A stretch of 44,488 nucleotides of DNA from assembly GCA_001599595.1 (NCBI GenBank), contig BCHH01000003.1, forward strand, positions 1,357,058 to 1,401,545. Direction: 5' to 3'. This document shows positions 1 through 9,709 of this stretch, in pieces. The stretch is from Beverwykella pulmonaria (lineage: Eukaryota; Ascomycota; Dothideomycetes; Pleosporales; Melanommataceae). Each line of letters begins with the position of its first letter. Positions within the stretch are counted from its first letter, which is position 1. The position numbers were made by a program, and so were the translations under genes. A model generated the notes under the pieces. It was given only the letters and a program-made list of their open reading frames with translations. It had not been told where the DNA came from and searched no databases.

Positions 1-1
1 C

Positions 2-2218
2 GAGCGGACACGGACAACATGCGGTGGCTGGCTTGCCGATCTTCAAGGGCTAGGGAAATCAGTCGAGTCGGTAATGATCGCATGGTTTAATGGCGTTGTG
101 CTTGAACAGCGAGAAGAGATGGCCGCATATGCAAAAGCAAAAAGGCACAATNATCAAGATTTTAACGGGCCAGAGCATNTTGTTGAGGCCCAACCTGGAC
201 TGAAATGCCCATCTACAAATCAGCACACCCCTTTCCGCTGCGCATGTGAGCATGATTCACTTGCGTCAAAATGGGTTGCAAGAGAAGGTCCATGGATGGT
301 TATCTGTGAAGTCACATCAGTTATACCACAATGGGTTGACGACATCCTCAATACATTCCCAGCGCAACGCCTGCAAATTGTAATTGAGCATAATGACAGC
401 CTCCAGCATGTGGCAAATAGGGAGGTGTGGACACTTGGGTATGGTGGCACAAACAGTATGGAGATNAATCCCCGCGACCTAGCATGCATTCCAGAGACTG
501 GAGAATGGCTCACTACTACACCAAAGCACTGCACGATAATCCTCAGCACGCAGGGATGCGTGCGAAATTACGCAAAGAAGATCAACGATGCGTTCTTAGG
601 GACAACAACTAACGAATTTCTAGTTTTCTCTGCAGTAAGACTAAAGGGTAATCCAGCTGGGTGGGCACGAGGCCCATCCCAGGTTGCTGGCTTTAGTGCA
701 ATGAGGTTTGCTGGAATACTCATTGACGAAGCCCATCTTGAGAAAACAGGCGATACGCGCACATTCCAACACATAATCTGGACATTGCTACCTTGGGACA
801 ACCCACACACAGCAGGTGAAGCCCTAATGTACACNAAGGGCGTGCCTCCCCTCCTAATCATGCTCTCTGGGACTCCTATTGGAATNAACCCAAAGGAGCT
901 CACTCCCTGGTGGTTTGCGCTTTCNGAGCTCCAGCGCCAGCTTAGATGGACTGTGGAGGGGATGATTAAAGATGGAGAGTCTGTTGATTTCCTTCCTGTT
1001 GATGACATACTGGACAAGAAGAACNCAATAGACATGCACAGCCTGCAGAATTTTTCAACACGGTTTAGGGAGCTTGAGAACTTAAAGAAGAAAGGCATCA
1101 GCTTTAATCAAGATTCGCTTAGGTTCTTAGCAACAGAATGGAGCCTTTACTTCTCAAGAGTATGTATCCGCCGCACAGACGACACTAGGATGGGTAACGG
1201 AGATCCAATTGTCAAGCTGCCTGGCATGGAGTTAATACCAGTAGAGGTAATTCCACTCGAAAAGCAATTAAGGGCTTGCAATGAAAGACTAGCAACCCTG
1301 AAAATNAAGGCGAAGGACTCAGCGAGGGCGATTAACGACGCTATTCGGAGGAATAAGCGGGTGGACAAGGATGCTCGGAACACCGCGCGGAACATCATCT
1401 CAGGCAGCCACATTGCGAGGATTCTTCCAACGTTTCCAGGACTAGCAGATATCTGGAATGAGTTCACGCAGAAGGGGCACAATGTGACGCAGGACAAGTG
1501 CTGCGAAATGAGGTGGTTTGAAGACTTGCGACCACNAAAACAGACTGAAGCCGATAGTGAATTGATGCTCTACGATGAGGATCAGGATGGAGNTGGACAG
1601 TTTGTCACAGACTTCATTGATGAACACTATGAGAGCATTATCAAGGACGCCCCGAAACTTGATGCGCTAAGAAAGATAATTAAGAACCTGGTAGAGGACC
1701 GGAAAAGAGAAGAAAAGGCGGGNGAGTTGACGTCAAAGCTGGTCATCGTGTCAGAGTTCGGGTTCGTGGTGATGATCCTAGAACGATGGCTGAGGAGGGA
1801 ATTTGAAAATGAGGAGTGGTATCAGCATGGGTCATGGCTGTCAACGAAAGTACGACGCGAAAATATTGCCAAGTTTGTTGAAGCTGAAAAGCAGACCACG
1901 GGCGAGGGTGAGTCAGTGCTTGTTCACCAAGGCTGCTTCCCCTCTATGTTTGTGGCTACATCAAAGACAATGGGGACAGGTCTGAACCTCCAGCGCTCTG
2001 CTCAGATGGTTGAGATAGAGCCATTAATTAACCAGCAACTAAGCAAACAACAGAGGTTCCGCCAGAACAGAATTGGGCAAAAGAAAAAGGTCCACATATA
2101 CTCATTACACATGAAGGGTGTAGAGGTTGAGGACGCATTAATGGAGAGGGGCAAGTTTGCAGAGCTAATTAATAGGATTGTGCAGGAGGCAGAGGCAGAT
2201 ACTTTAGAGCTGGGCTAA
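2..2218 (+). CDS. SNF2-family helicase/ATPase, 5' partial
   Basis: The reading frame is open from the left edge to a stop at 2216-2218, so the gene begins outside the window; the ATG at 74 is internal. Upstream of it, at about 26-64, the frame encodes SNF2 motif I (WLADLQGLGKS). DEAH (motif II) lies at 724-735, LSGTPIG (motif III) near 859-879, a GTGLNL motif V near 1977-1992, and motif VI QQRFRQNRIGQ near 2047-2080. These are the two RecA-like lobes of a SNF2 ATPase, a family that translocates on DNA. No accessory domain (bromo, chromo, RING) is visible in the part shown, so a chromatin role is not implied. Eleven single N calls fall inside the gene. It sits next to a minisatellite and an NLR relic, suggesting an accessory multi-copy helicase. 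It could be intact or a decayed copy; only the N-terminal part is missing here. Confidence 0.85.
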   Translation, partial: ERTRTTCGGWLADLQGLGKSVESVMIAWFNGVVLEQREEMAAYAKAKRHNXQDFNGPEHXVEAQPGLKCPSTNQHTPFRCACEHDSLASKWVAREGPWMVICEVTSVIPQWVDDILNTFPAQRLQIVIEHNDSLQHVANREVWTLGYGGTNSMEXNPRDLACIPETGEWLTTTPKHCTIILSTQGCVRNYAKKINDAFLGTTTNEFLVFSAVRLKGNPAGWARGPSQVAGFSAMRFAGILIDEAHLEKTGDTRTFQHIIWTLLPWDNPHTAGEALMYXKGVPPLLIMLSGTPIGXNPKELTPWWFALXELQRQLRWTVEGMIKDGESVDFLPVDDILDKKNXIDMHSLQNFSTRFRELENLKKKGISFNQDSLRFLATEWSLYFSRVCIRRTDDTRMGNGDPIVKLPGMELIPVEVIPLEKQLRACNERLATLKXKAKDSARAINDAIRRNKRVDKDARNTARNIISGSHIARILPTFPGLADIWNEFTQKGHNVTQDKCCEMRWFEDLRPXKQTEADSELMLYDEDQDGXGQFVTDFIDEHYESIIKDAPKLDALRKIIKNLVEDRKREEKAXELTSKLVIVSEFGFVVMILERWLRREFENEEWYQHGSWLSTKVRRENIAKFVEAEKQTTGEGESVLVHQGCFPSMFVATSKTMGTGLNLQRSAQMVEIEPLINQQLSKQQRFRQNRIGQKKKVHIYSLHMKGVEVEDALMERGKFAELINRIVQEAEADTLELG

Positions 2219-2367
2219 GGCGCGGTTAAAGCATATAAGCGAGATCGAAGATGTTGCACCAAAGAANGGATAAATACTATTGCAGCACGGTTTTGCTAGC
2301 AGATTAAGGTAGAAAATTCAACATTTCTTTCATGTCATTATGCTTGTTTTTCAAGGAATGCAACACG

Positions 2368-2697
2368 GAAACTCATATGCGTGGAGAATAGCTGTGAGAA
2401 ACCCTCAACTAACCTACCAAAAAAATTCGTCTACATAAAGGATGCTTGTTAACAAACCCTAATTAACCCACTGAAGAAACTCAAATGCATAAAGGATGCT
2501 TGTTGATGAATCCTAGTCCACCCACCAAGGAAACTCAAATGCGTAGAGGGTGCCCGTCAGAGATCCTCAACAAACACGTAAAAGAAACTCACTTGCATCA
2601 AGGATGCTCAGTAGTAATAAACCCCAATCAACTTTCTGGGGAAACTCAAATACATAGAAGATGCCCAACAGAGACCCTCAAGCAACCCACTCTTAAG
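2368..2697 (+). repeat. Degenerate 54-bp tandem repeat (about six units)
   Basis: Copies of a unit starting GAAACTC and continuing with a GGATGC-like core begin at 2368, 2423 (degenerate), 2476, 2530, 2584 and 2641. Spacings are 55, 53, 54, 54 and 57 bp. The last four units are open in one frame (2467-2727) and give an approximate 18-residue peptide repeat starting ETQM followed by a GC pair. The first two units are out of frame or contain stops. It may be a minisatellite or the relic of a repeat-containing protein. Confidence 0.75.
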
Positions 2698-2974
2698 GGT
2701 GGCAGTACCCTGGATGGGAGAGGATGAGAAGGAGAGCCGAAAGGTGACGTCAGGTGGTAAGGCAGGGTGATAGCACAATAGAACCTAGGAGGCTCAAGTG
2801 ATACGGTGGTCACCTCCGGGCACAAGTATGCTGGAGTAATACTTCTCCGAGGTCGTACTCTTCTCCAGTATTGCCTTCCGAGCCAATGGACCCCAAGACC
2901 GGTGTCCAAGGCTAAATGATTTGAGACATGTTTATAACAAAAAGGTATTATATTAAATATTAAACTTTTTATAA

Positions 2975-3010
2975 TTTGTATGGTTTGTATGGTTTGTCTG
3001 GTTTGTCTGG
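2975..3010 (+). repeat. Four 9-bp tandem units (TTTGTATGG / TTTGTCTGG)
   Basis: Two copies of TTTGTATGG are followed by two of TTTGTCTGG, immediately upstream of the ankyrin gene. The frame of that gene is open through the repeat, but the good-context ATG at 3027 lies after it, so the repeat is more likely 5' leader than coding. Confidence 0.8.
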
Positions 3011-3026
3011 TAACCTGTGGTTAACC

Positions 3027-4196
3027 ATGGTTAGTACATGGTTCGGAAAATTTAACCGAATTCCCGATGCAAGTGTGGTGGAGTGGAAGGAACAAGACTA
3101 CGAAACGTTTCTCCGGCCACTCGAAGACCGCCCGTTACTTGATTACATAGTATCTTCATTAGCGACTCATCTGGAAGCTGTGAAACAGCAGAATATCCTA
3201 GAAGAGTTTCATTTGTTTATGGAAGAGGCTATGACTTCCGAAGCAGCTCGATATTTTCTTTTGGAATTTCTGGTCCCGCCGTTTAATGATACAATTACCG
3301 AGGACGAGCGCATGGCAGCAAGTAGATTCCGAATGAAAGCAATGGTTACTGCCGCCCGTGGTGGATACCGCAAAGCGATCACGTCTCTGGTAACTGCAGG
3401 CACCAGCGTCAATTCGGTGGATGAAGATACAGGTGATTCCCCACGGCATGCCGCTGTAGGAAAGGGTCATGAAAAAGTGTTACAGCACCTCCTTGACCTT
3501 CATGCCAATTATGACGTTAGGGACTCTATTGGTGAAACAGTTTTACACAAAGCTGCTGCAAATGGGCAAATTCAAATCGCACAGATGTTACTTGAGGCAG
3601 CAGCATACGCGGACCCCGAGAATCTGGTAAACGAGAGACCATTGCATTTAGCTGCAGCATATGGACATTTCAGTATAGTGGAGCTCCTTTTATTCTATGG
3701 TCCGGGGGCATATGCCAACGGAAGAGACAGATATGGTGGGACGCCATTGCATAGGGCTGTCGCGAATGGACACCTAAAAATCGCTGAGCTTCTGCTAGAC
3801 AGCGGTGCCCTCGTTGATGCTGATGCTCAGTATGGTGGTACACCTCTTCACTTAGCTGTCGACGAGAAGAATTTTGCCATGACAGAGTTACCACTGAAAC
3901 GAAAAGCGAATGTGGACTTCACTGGTAAGTACGGAGGAACTGCTCTACACAGTGCGTCAGCTGAAGGCCAAGGTGAAATTGTGTCACTCTTACTGCAGCA
4001 CGGAGCAAAGATTGATGCGCAAGATCGGTACGGATGGACACCATTGGATTGGGCTTCCGCAAATGCGCATGATAGAGTCTACGATATGCTCGCTAAAAGT
4101 GCAGGAATATTGGAAACCGATAATGGCGAGATTTTTTCTAAGAAAAGGATCATGGGGAAGCCATTATATGGTGTGTGCGTCCTAGACAAGAGCTAA
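3027..4196 (+). CDS. Ankyrin-repeat protein, probable C-terminal remnant of an NLR
   Basis: This encodes 389 residues from the ATG at 3027 (CCATGG context). An earlier reading from 2976 would start inside a simple repeat. The first 110 or so residues are helical and include RPLLDYIVSSLATHL, which resembles the segment following the NTPase module in fungal NACHT-ankyrin proteins. About seven ankyrin repeats follow (residues about 125-370), recognisable by GGTPLH, GETVLH and HLAAAYGH cores. One repeat has a damaged helix (MTELPLK in place of the usual ELLL), a sign of drift. No NTPase or effector domain is present, so I read it as a truncated NLR or a free ankyrin protein. The neighbourhood (SNF2 gene, minisatellite, gene-poor DNA) is accessory. 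No intron is required. Confidence 0.75.
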   Translation: MVSTWFGKFNRIPDASVVEWKEQDYETFLRPLEDRPLLDYIVSSLATHLEAVKQQNILEEFHLFMEEAMTSEAARYFLLEFLVPPFNDTITEDERMAASRFRMKAMVTAARGGYRKAITSLVTAGTSVNSVDEDTGDSPRHAAVGKGHEKVLQHLLDLHANYDVRDSIGETVLHKAAANGQIQIAQMLLEAAAYADPENLVNERPLHLAAAYGHFSIVELLLFYGPGAYANGRDRYGGTPLHRAVANGHLKIAELLLDSGALVDADAQYGGTPLHLAVDEKNFAMTELPLKRKANVDFTGKYGGTALHSASAEGQGEIVSLLLQHGAKIDAQDRYGWTPLDWASANAHDRVYDMLAKSAGILETDNGEIFSKKRIMGKPLYGVCVLDKS

Positions 4197-6177
4197 AGTC
4201 TCAGCTTGGGAGAATGTAGTGTTATTGCCTCAACCGTTATCACATGATCTCTCCACTTAGGACACTGACAATAGCATGAACCTGTTATAACCTAAGTCTA
4301 AGAACCAATTGAACACTTACATAACGTTCCAGGCGTCTAAGGATTACGCGAGGTTCTGAGTCCTACGAGAAGCCATCTTGAACTTTGAATCGATCATTCA
4401 AACAAGTTCCCACATTTGTTACTGAGAAGGAGAAGATAACTAACAGAAAAATGAAGAACTAAAGCAAAAGGGGTACATCAATCTAGCTTGCGTATCTTCT
4501 GCTTCCGACACCGAACAGTGATATCTCCTTCCTCTCTGAATCTGTTCATTCTCTTCCGCGCGTTCCGAACAAGTAGACCACAATCGGCACACATGCCGAC
4601 TTCTCCTGTCTGATACCCGCCCAGTCTAATCCACACCGCACATTAGTCAAGTATTTGTGAGCCTTCTCTGAGCACGAAGAATGAATTTAGACTGTCAAAT
4701 AGCCCGAACATGAAATGGTTTAGATCCATAGAGGATGTGGTCTCTTTTTCGTTTTGCAAGAGAATGCACCATGAAGAGAGAAGTTGAACTAGACAGTATT
4801 TATACGTAGTATTTGGTTGAAGCAGAAGCTTTTAGAGGTGAGAAATACTATGAATGATTATTCTAGTTGGTATGATACAAGACTAGAGTGCGTGAGATTG
4901 ATTCGATGGCGAGAACAGTTAGGTGGAGATGATCAGCACCACCTTACAAGACACGAACAACACACACATCCACCTATCTCTCGCTCCTTCCAACTTTTGT
5001 ATTCATCTCGAAGACCGCATAAACCGGTAGACTCACTCTTTCCCAAAGAGGCCAGACCCGGGACTCCAGTCCTAGCTTGTAAAATTTGTAGAAAGTCATT
5101 TGCTATCCATATGCTGTAGAGGATCGAGATCAGTGCAGAGTGGGAGAAGGCTTGAGTATTATTAGAAAAATGATCAGCACAACTTCGTCCCTCTTAGAGA
5201 CGCACGCCGAAATGATGCATCAAGCTAATTTTCAAGGCCCCAATCTACAAGACCATAGCGCATATTTCCTTCTGCCTGCAGTTGCTCTAGCCTTCTCAAA
5301 ACCACTATATCATCGTACGAAGTCATTCAGACCGATATCCAATGTACAGACGATCTTTAGTCAACCGATGGGAGAGTTGTGTAAAGAGATAAAGTACAGG
5401 GAAGCAGAGGAGAGGTTTATATACCTAGACAAAGAAAATCTCATCTCTTTCCGAGAAAGTCCCCTAGTCCGTTACCTAGACTTCTGTGAAGAATCAGTGT
5501 TAGTGACCATCACCACTCAGAAACGCCCTTCCATCCTGGCACACATGCCTTCGCTCTCATCTCTCCGTTGAGAGAGACTACACCATGTCACCATGTTACT
5601 TGTGTCTTAGTTCTCGCATCCTCTCTCAAATTCCAGAACATATTCGACTTCGTTTGCATATTTGGGCCCCAGACGGATGCTTCTCTCCACTCCATGAAGT
5701 TTGGCGTGCTCAAAATTTAGAGTGACACGATAGAGTTGTGTGTGAGAAGCAGAAGGCGAGCAAATGAGCAAGTGAAGGTGCTTTGTATAGAGGAGGTGGG
5801 GTTGGGTGGACGTAGCCTATTGGGTTCGTTCGTCGGTCGTACTTCGTCCGAGTTGCTCAATGTTTCCAAGTCTCTTGTTCCTTTCGAAGACATTTTGCAG
5901 GCAAACTCTAGCAAGTAAACAATAGGATAAAGCATCGCTTGCACGAGCACCTTATATCTGCTAGATGGGCCTTTATATTCCTTGTGAAGACAACTAGGGT
6001 GCTATTTGATGATGAGTAGCTCCTTAGTGCGATTCAGACATGTCCCAATTGGCTTAGTACAAGATACATAAAATCCTTGGGCGCCTGACTGAAAGCAAAT
6101 GCGTTTACCGAATGCCGTTACATGCATACATAACAAAGGCACGATCCAAATCATATACTTACACGTATAGATACACA
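4197..6177. other. Gene-poor interval, about 2 kb
   Basis: Open frames of 60-143 codons occur on both strands (for example plus-strand 4817-5119 and 5140-5571), but they lack recognisable domains or splice context and look like chance. The one item of interest is a short minus-strand CxxC frame at 4478-4594, listed separately. A GGCATGTGTGCC string from that frame recurs in the minus strand near 5545, so part of the interval may be a degenerate duplication. Confidence 0.5.
4478..4594 (-). CDS. Possible terminal exon with a CxxC motif
   Basis: The minus strand encodes 38 residues beginning MCADCG and then a strongly basic helix-like stretch (RKRMNRFREEG). Upstream the frame stays open to an intron-like 3' end (GACTAAT branch, then GGATTAG), so this may be the last exon of a small gene. 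I could not find a convincing partner exon or donor. It could equally be a chance frame. Confidence 0.25.
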   Translation of the reverse strand: MCADCGLLVRNARKRMNRFREEGDITVRCRKQKIRKLD

Positions 6178-7200
6178 TTATCCTTCTCCCCCACCTTCCG
6201 TCTTCCTGCTCAAATCTAACCACCCACTAACCGTCTGAATCAACCTTTTCTTCTCGCCCCTCTTAACATCCGCATTCACCCTACTCCTCACTACTACCCT
6301 TCTGGTCATCCTCTCCGCCGTCGGTTTCCACTCACCCGTCGTCTTACCCAAAATTTTCCTCACCAACCCCCCACTATCATGTGTTTTGACGAGATTTCTA
6401 CGATCAGGGATTCGTCGGAGGAGTGAATGAGAGGCTCTGGAGGGTTTACAGTGCAGATGGATAGATGGTGGTGCGAGCGAGCGCCGGATCTGGGCATGAG
6501 AGCGGAGTGGCGTTTTCTTTATAGCGTGTTGGAGGGCGATGGCGCGGAGCGTTTCTTTCCTTTTCGTAATACTCAATCTTGCATTCCTCTGTCTGCGTTC
6601 CGCTATTTCTGATAGCCTTAGCGGGCGTATATATGTGTTCCTTGCTTCCAAATCGGTTAGCTTAGAGTCTTTCTGCAGGCTGTATAGACGAGCTTCTGAG
6701 AGGTCGATTTGGATTGCGAGTGCGTCTATAAGTTCTACATGTAGCTGTGCTAGCTTCTGCTGCCGTTGGTCTATATCTTTCTTGGTGGCTCGGAACTCGG
6801 TGAATTGGTTCTCAATCGTGTTCGGCGTTCTTTGGAGCTGGTTTGTGAAGTACGTGGAATCGGACTCAGGCGTTGAAAGGACGATCTTTCGGATAAGGGG
6901 GTTGGCGTTCTCAACCTCTAGCTGGAGCGCCTGCTGGTGCCGCCGGCGAATAATGACTATGGTAGCTCGATACTCCGCTGTTAGTCTCTGAACAGCCTTC
7001 TGAGTTTGGCGAAGACAGTCCGCAAAGTATTCCAAATCGGGCGTCATAATAGTATACTCTCGCATTATCTCAGGCGGGTCTGCTCTGGGAGTATTGAGAG
7101 AGGCTGTAGATTTATAAGCGAGCCGAATAGGTGGATTTTTGGATTTTCCTTTCAGGTTTACAGGCTGTAGACGAGACAACGTTGGATACTTTCGGATCAT
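6178..7200 (-). CDS. Hypothetical coiled-coil protein
   Basis: I do not recognise this 340-residue protein. The start is the first in-frame ATG (7198-7200); a TAG closes the frame upstream. The N-terminal 40 residues are basic and proline-containing. Residues of about 55-190 are rich in Gln, Glu, Leu and Arg with heptad-like spacing, consistent with a long coiled coil. The C-terminal third is very basic (Arg/Lys/His), with patches such as RRVVVRSR. No signal peptide or membrane segment is seen. It ends 189 bp downstream of the next minus-strand gene's stop, so the two are tandem. The length and composition suggest a real gene, but no function is proposed. Confidence 0.55.
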   Translation of the reverse strand: MIRKYPTLSRLQPVNLKGKSKNPPIRLAYKSTASLNTPRADPPEIMREYTIMTPDLEYFADCLRQTQKAVQRLTAEYRATIVIIRRRHQQALQLEVENANPLIRKIVLSTPESDSTYFTNQLQRTPNTIENQFTEFRATKKDIDQRQQKLAQLHVELIDALAIQIDLSEARLYSLQKDSKLTDLEARNTYIRPLRLSEIAERRQRNARLSITKRKETLRAIALQHAIKKTPLRSHAQIRRSLAPPSIHLHCKPSRASHSLLRRIPDRRNLVKTHDSGGLVRKILGKTTGEWKPTAERMTRRVVVRSRVNADVKRGEKKRLIQTVSGWLDLSRKTEGGGEG

Positions 7201-7388
7201 GACGGGGACAGAGGGCTGGTCGCGTAATGACAATATCCAGTCTCCTGATACTTCAGTGGCCTATGAGGCATCAGCAACTCGCTGTCAGAAGAAGAAACAT
7301 GGGAAACTGCTTACCGAGACGCCATCACCGTAATAGCAGAAACAGTTTTCAGAAAAGGGGCGTATGGGCACAGACTGACTTTATTAGG

Positions 7389-9280
7389 TCATTTGTATAT
7401 ATGCTTAATCATCAAAGCTGAATCACCTACTTCCTCTTCCTCACTCAATTCTTCTCCCTTTCCCTCTCGATCTTCCCCTTTCTTATCTACCTCCAAGTCG
7501 ACAGAACAAAAACGCGAGAAGGGAACATCGACCTTGGTCCCACCGATAACCGACGATGAGTCGCGCATAATGAGCGGAGGTTCACGCTTAAGAAACATTC
7601 CACCCTCAGCCAAAGCCCCAAAACTGTTCCTGAACACAAATATATCCTTAGACTCAGGATCATTGTGCTGCCATGAGCTAGCCTCGATAGTGTCGATCGT
7701 ACTTGGAATCGTGCCAAGCTCCCACTTCCACAGTGATGACAACTTCGTGAGCTCTTTCAGTTTCCCCAAAGTCGCACTCGGATCGTTTGCGTCTCCTTTA
7801 AGATTCTTTGGAGAAATAAAGAATTGAATAGAATCTTTAGGCTGAGCTACTGAGTGAAGGGCAGATGACAGGTCTCCTGGTCCATCGAGTTGGTCTGAAA
7901 ATGTTTTCGAGGCCGACGACTCGGACTCGATGCTGGTGACAGCTGGATCCAGAGATAGTAGGCCTGCCTTCTTTCCCCACCCACCACCACCACTCAAAAC
8001 TCGATGAAGACGAGCGCCCTTTGCTAGTGCGAGCGGCACGAGCTCGGAATACATAGCTGGGTTACTTCTCCATAGGGCGTCCCAGATGACGGAGGTAGGC
8101 GTTGTATGATCAAAACCCTCGGACTCGCCATGTATGAGATCAAGGAGAGCCTTTGTCTTGAGGACAACCATGCGTAATATGCGCTCGGGGATCACAAGCG
8201 CCCAGACAGATATCGCCTGTGAAGGCTCCCCTCTAGACTTGAAGTACTTGGGTACAAGGCTTTCTAATTCTTGAGAAGCAGGGACGCTCCCTTCTGAACC
8301 GGATATCTGGCGGAGGATGTTCCCCATGCTTGCCGTTACGGAGCGTGGATAACAAAGTGGGACTAAGGGGATGGCCAATGCAGAAGACGATGTGATGGTA
8401 GACATTTCCTGAGATAGCCTGATGCCGTGATGAGTTAAATTCATCTTCGACTCGAGGGTAAGCCCCCTGGTCGCTTTTTCTCCCCGCCAAGTAGAGAACG
8501 TCATGGTGGTAGGCGAGCCAGTTTGGAAAACCGTGTTGGCGAGCGGTAACCGCAGTGCTTCCCCATAGAGCCCATTCCCTTCTAATCCTCCGGAGGTGAG
8601 AAAGCTGATGGAGCCGCCCTCATCTGCATTTGATTGAGGCAAAGGTACGGAGCTAGAAAAGTCCAAGGTAGCATACGCCACGCCTTCGAGCCCAATGTCC
8701 CACATGGGCGGATTTTTAATGCGGCGCAATATCGCGTTTTGAATTGTTCCATGACTCTCAAGTGCCCCAAGATTCTTGATATACTGCGGGGTTGGTAGTT
8801 TGTCGACCACGGCGCAGAGCGCATAGACCTCCACGAATGGAAAACGAGTGGGGTTTATGATAGGACCATAAAGCCGAGCCAGGGCTTTCTGGACGAACGT
8901 GTGATCATCTAAGAGCCATGTCGCGAACGCTGGAGTCAAGAAGAAGATAGCGAAACGATGCTTAGTGAAGAATTGCTTGCGAATGGGTTGTATTTGGCTA
9001 ATGATGTCCCCGGGCTGCCATGTCGAGTCAATTTCCGCATATAGACAATGGACCCGATGCAGTCACTCACCGTAGCTGAGACGGAGCCTGGGATGATGAT
9101 GGCACTATTGAAGGTGCTCAATGTAGGAGGATTATGAACATCTGGGCTCGAGTTCTGCGCATACGAGCGCGATGCACCCACACATGCTAGCTGTTGGTGT
9201 CGTCGGAGGCGACTCAGTATGTGGGCGGCAGAGTGAGAGACTCTCAGGACGTGCCATCGCCGAGAGACCCAAGGACGCAT
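7389..9280 (-). CDS. Conserved fungal hypothetical (V-type c subunit family-like), probably mitochondrial
   Basis: The model has two exons: 9280-9071 (70 codons, phase 0) and 8975-7389, joined across a 95-bp intron with donor GTGAGT and acceptor GCAAG; the protein is 598 residues. The join gives PGSVSAT followed by QFFTKHRFAIFFLTPAFATW, a continuous hydrophobic region, whereas reading through hits a stop. The N-terminus is Arg/Ser/His-rich without acidic residues, consistent with a mitochondrial presequence. The most conserved-looking element is LSGGGGWGKKAGLLSLDP, which I associate with a fungal family annotated as V-type c subunit family protein. That label is historical and I do not infer a proton pump. 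The C-terminus is acidic. The acceptor choice is the least certain part. The gene is divergent from MNN9. Confidence 0.7.
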
Positions 9281-9709
9281 GAGTTGTGGCTCAATTAGAT
9301 ATTGACATGGCTTTTGGTGGTGGTTGTGGTGGTGAGGTCACCACCATTGCCTTAAACCATTTGCCAAGACATAAAAAAGGGTGAGTAAGCATGCTAAGAA
9401 CTGGTGCATATCGTTGGCAAGGGCATCTTCAGATGCAGATCAGCTCTCTCCTGACTTCTTCCCCTTGCAAACCTAGTGTTTCCTTCTTCTCTACCACCCG
9501 TCTGTCCCGTCCTCCTGTGCTGTCGCCAACCCTCGATCCTGTGCCGACCCGTCTGAAGCCACCGCCGCTTGGCCACATTTCAACATCTCCTTGCGCGACC
9601 GCATCTTCGCCAACAATCTCACCACCACCTCCATCTTCACTTCTGATGCCCAATTTATAGAGCGACCATTTATTGGCAACCTGGGTTCGCCTTCTCCTCC
9701 ACGCAGACC
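9281..9709. promoter_or_regulatory. Divergent promoter between the hypothetical gene and MNN9
   Basis: 429 bp separate the two start codons. The MNN9-proximal half is strongly CT-rich on the plus strand (about 9440-9700), typical of promoters or leaders of well-expressed filamentous fungal genes. Frames that run through it are low-complexity and not credible genes. Confidence 0.5.

Larger units (their letters stand above)
2219..3026. other. Repeat-rich intergenic stretch
   Basis: This interval holds the 54-bp minisatellite (2368-2697), an undefined segment at about 2700-2930, an AT-rich stretch at about 2930-2975 and a 9-bp tandem repeat leading into the next gene. A twelfth N lies at 2267. 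I see no convincing gene. Confidence 0.6.

Noticed and set aside
2700..2990. Possible LTR end next to the minisatellite
   Set aside because: No TG...CA boundaries, primer-binding site or second copy could be identified in the window.
5140..5571. 143-codon plus-strand frame
   Set aside because: Unrecognised, in gene-poor DNA, without splice or promoter context; kept only as part of the gap description.
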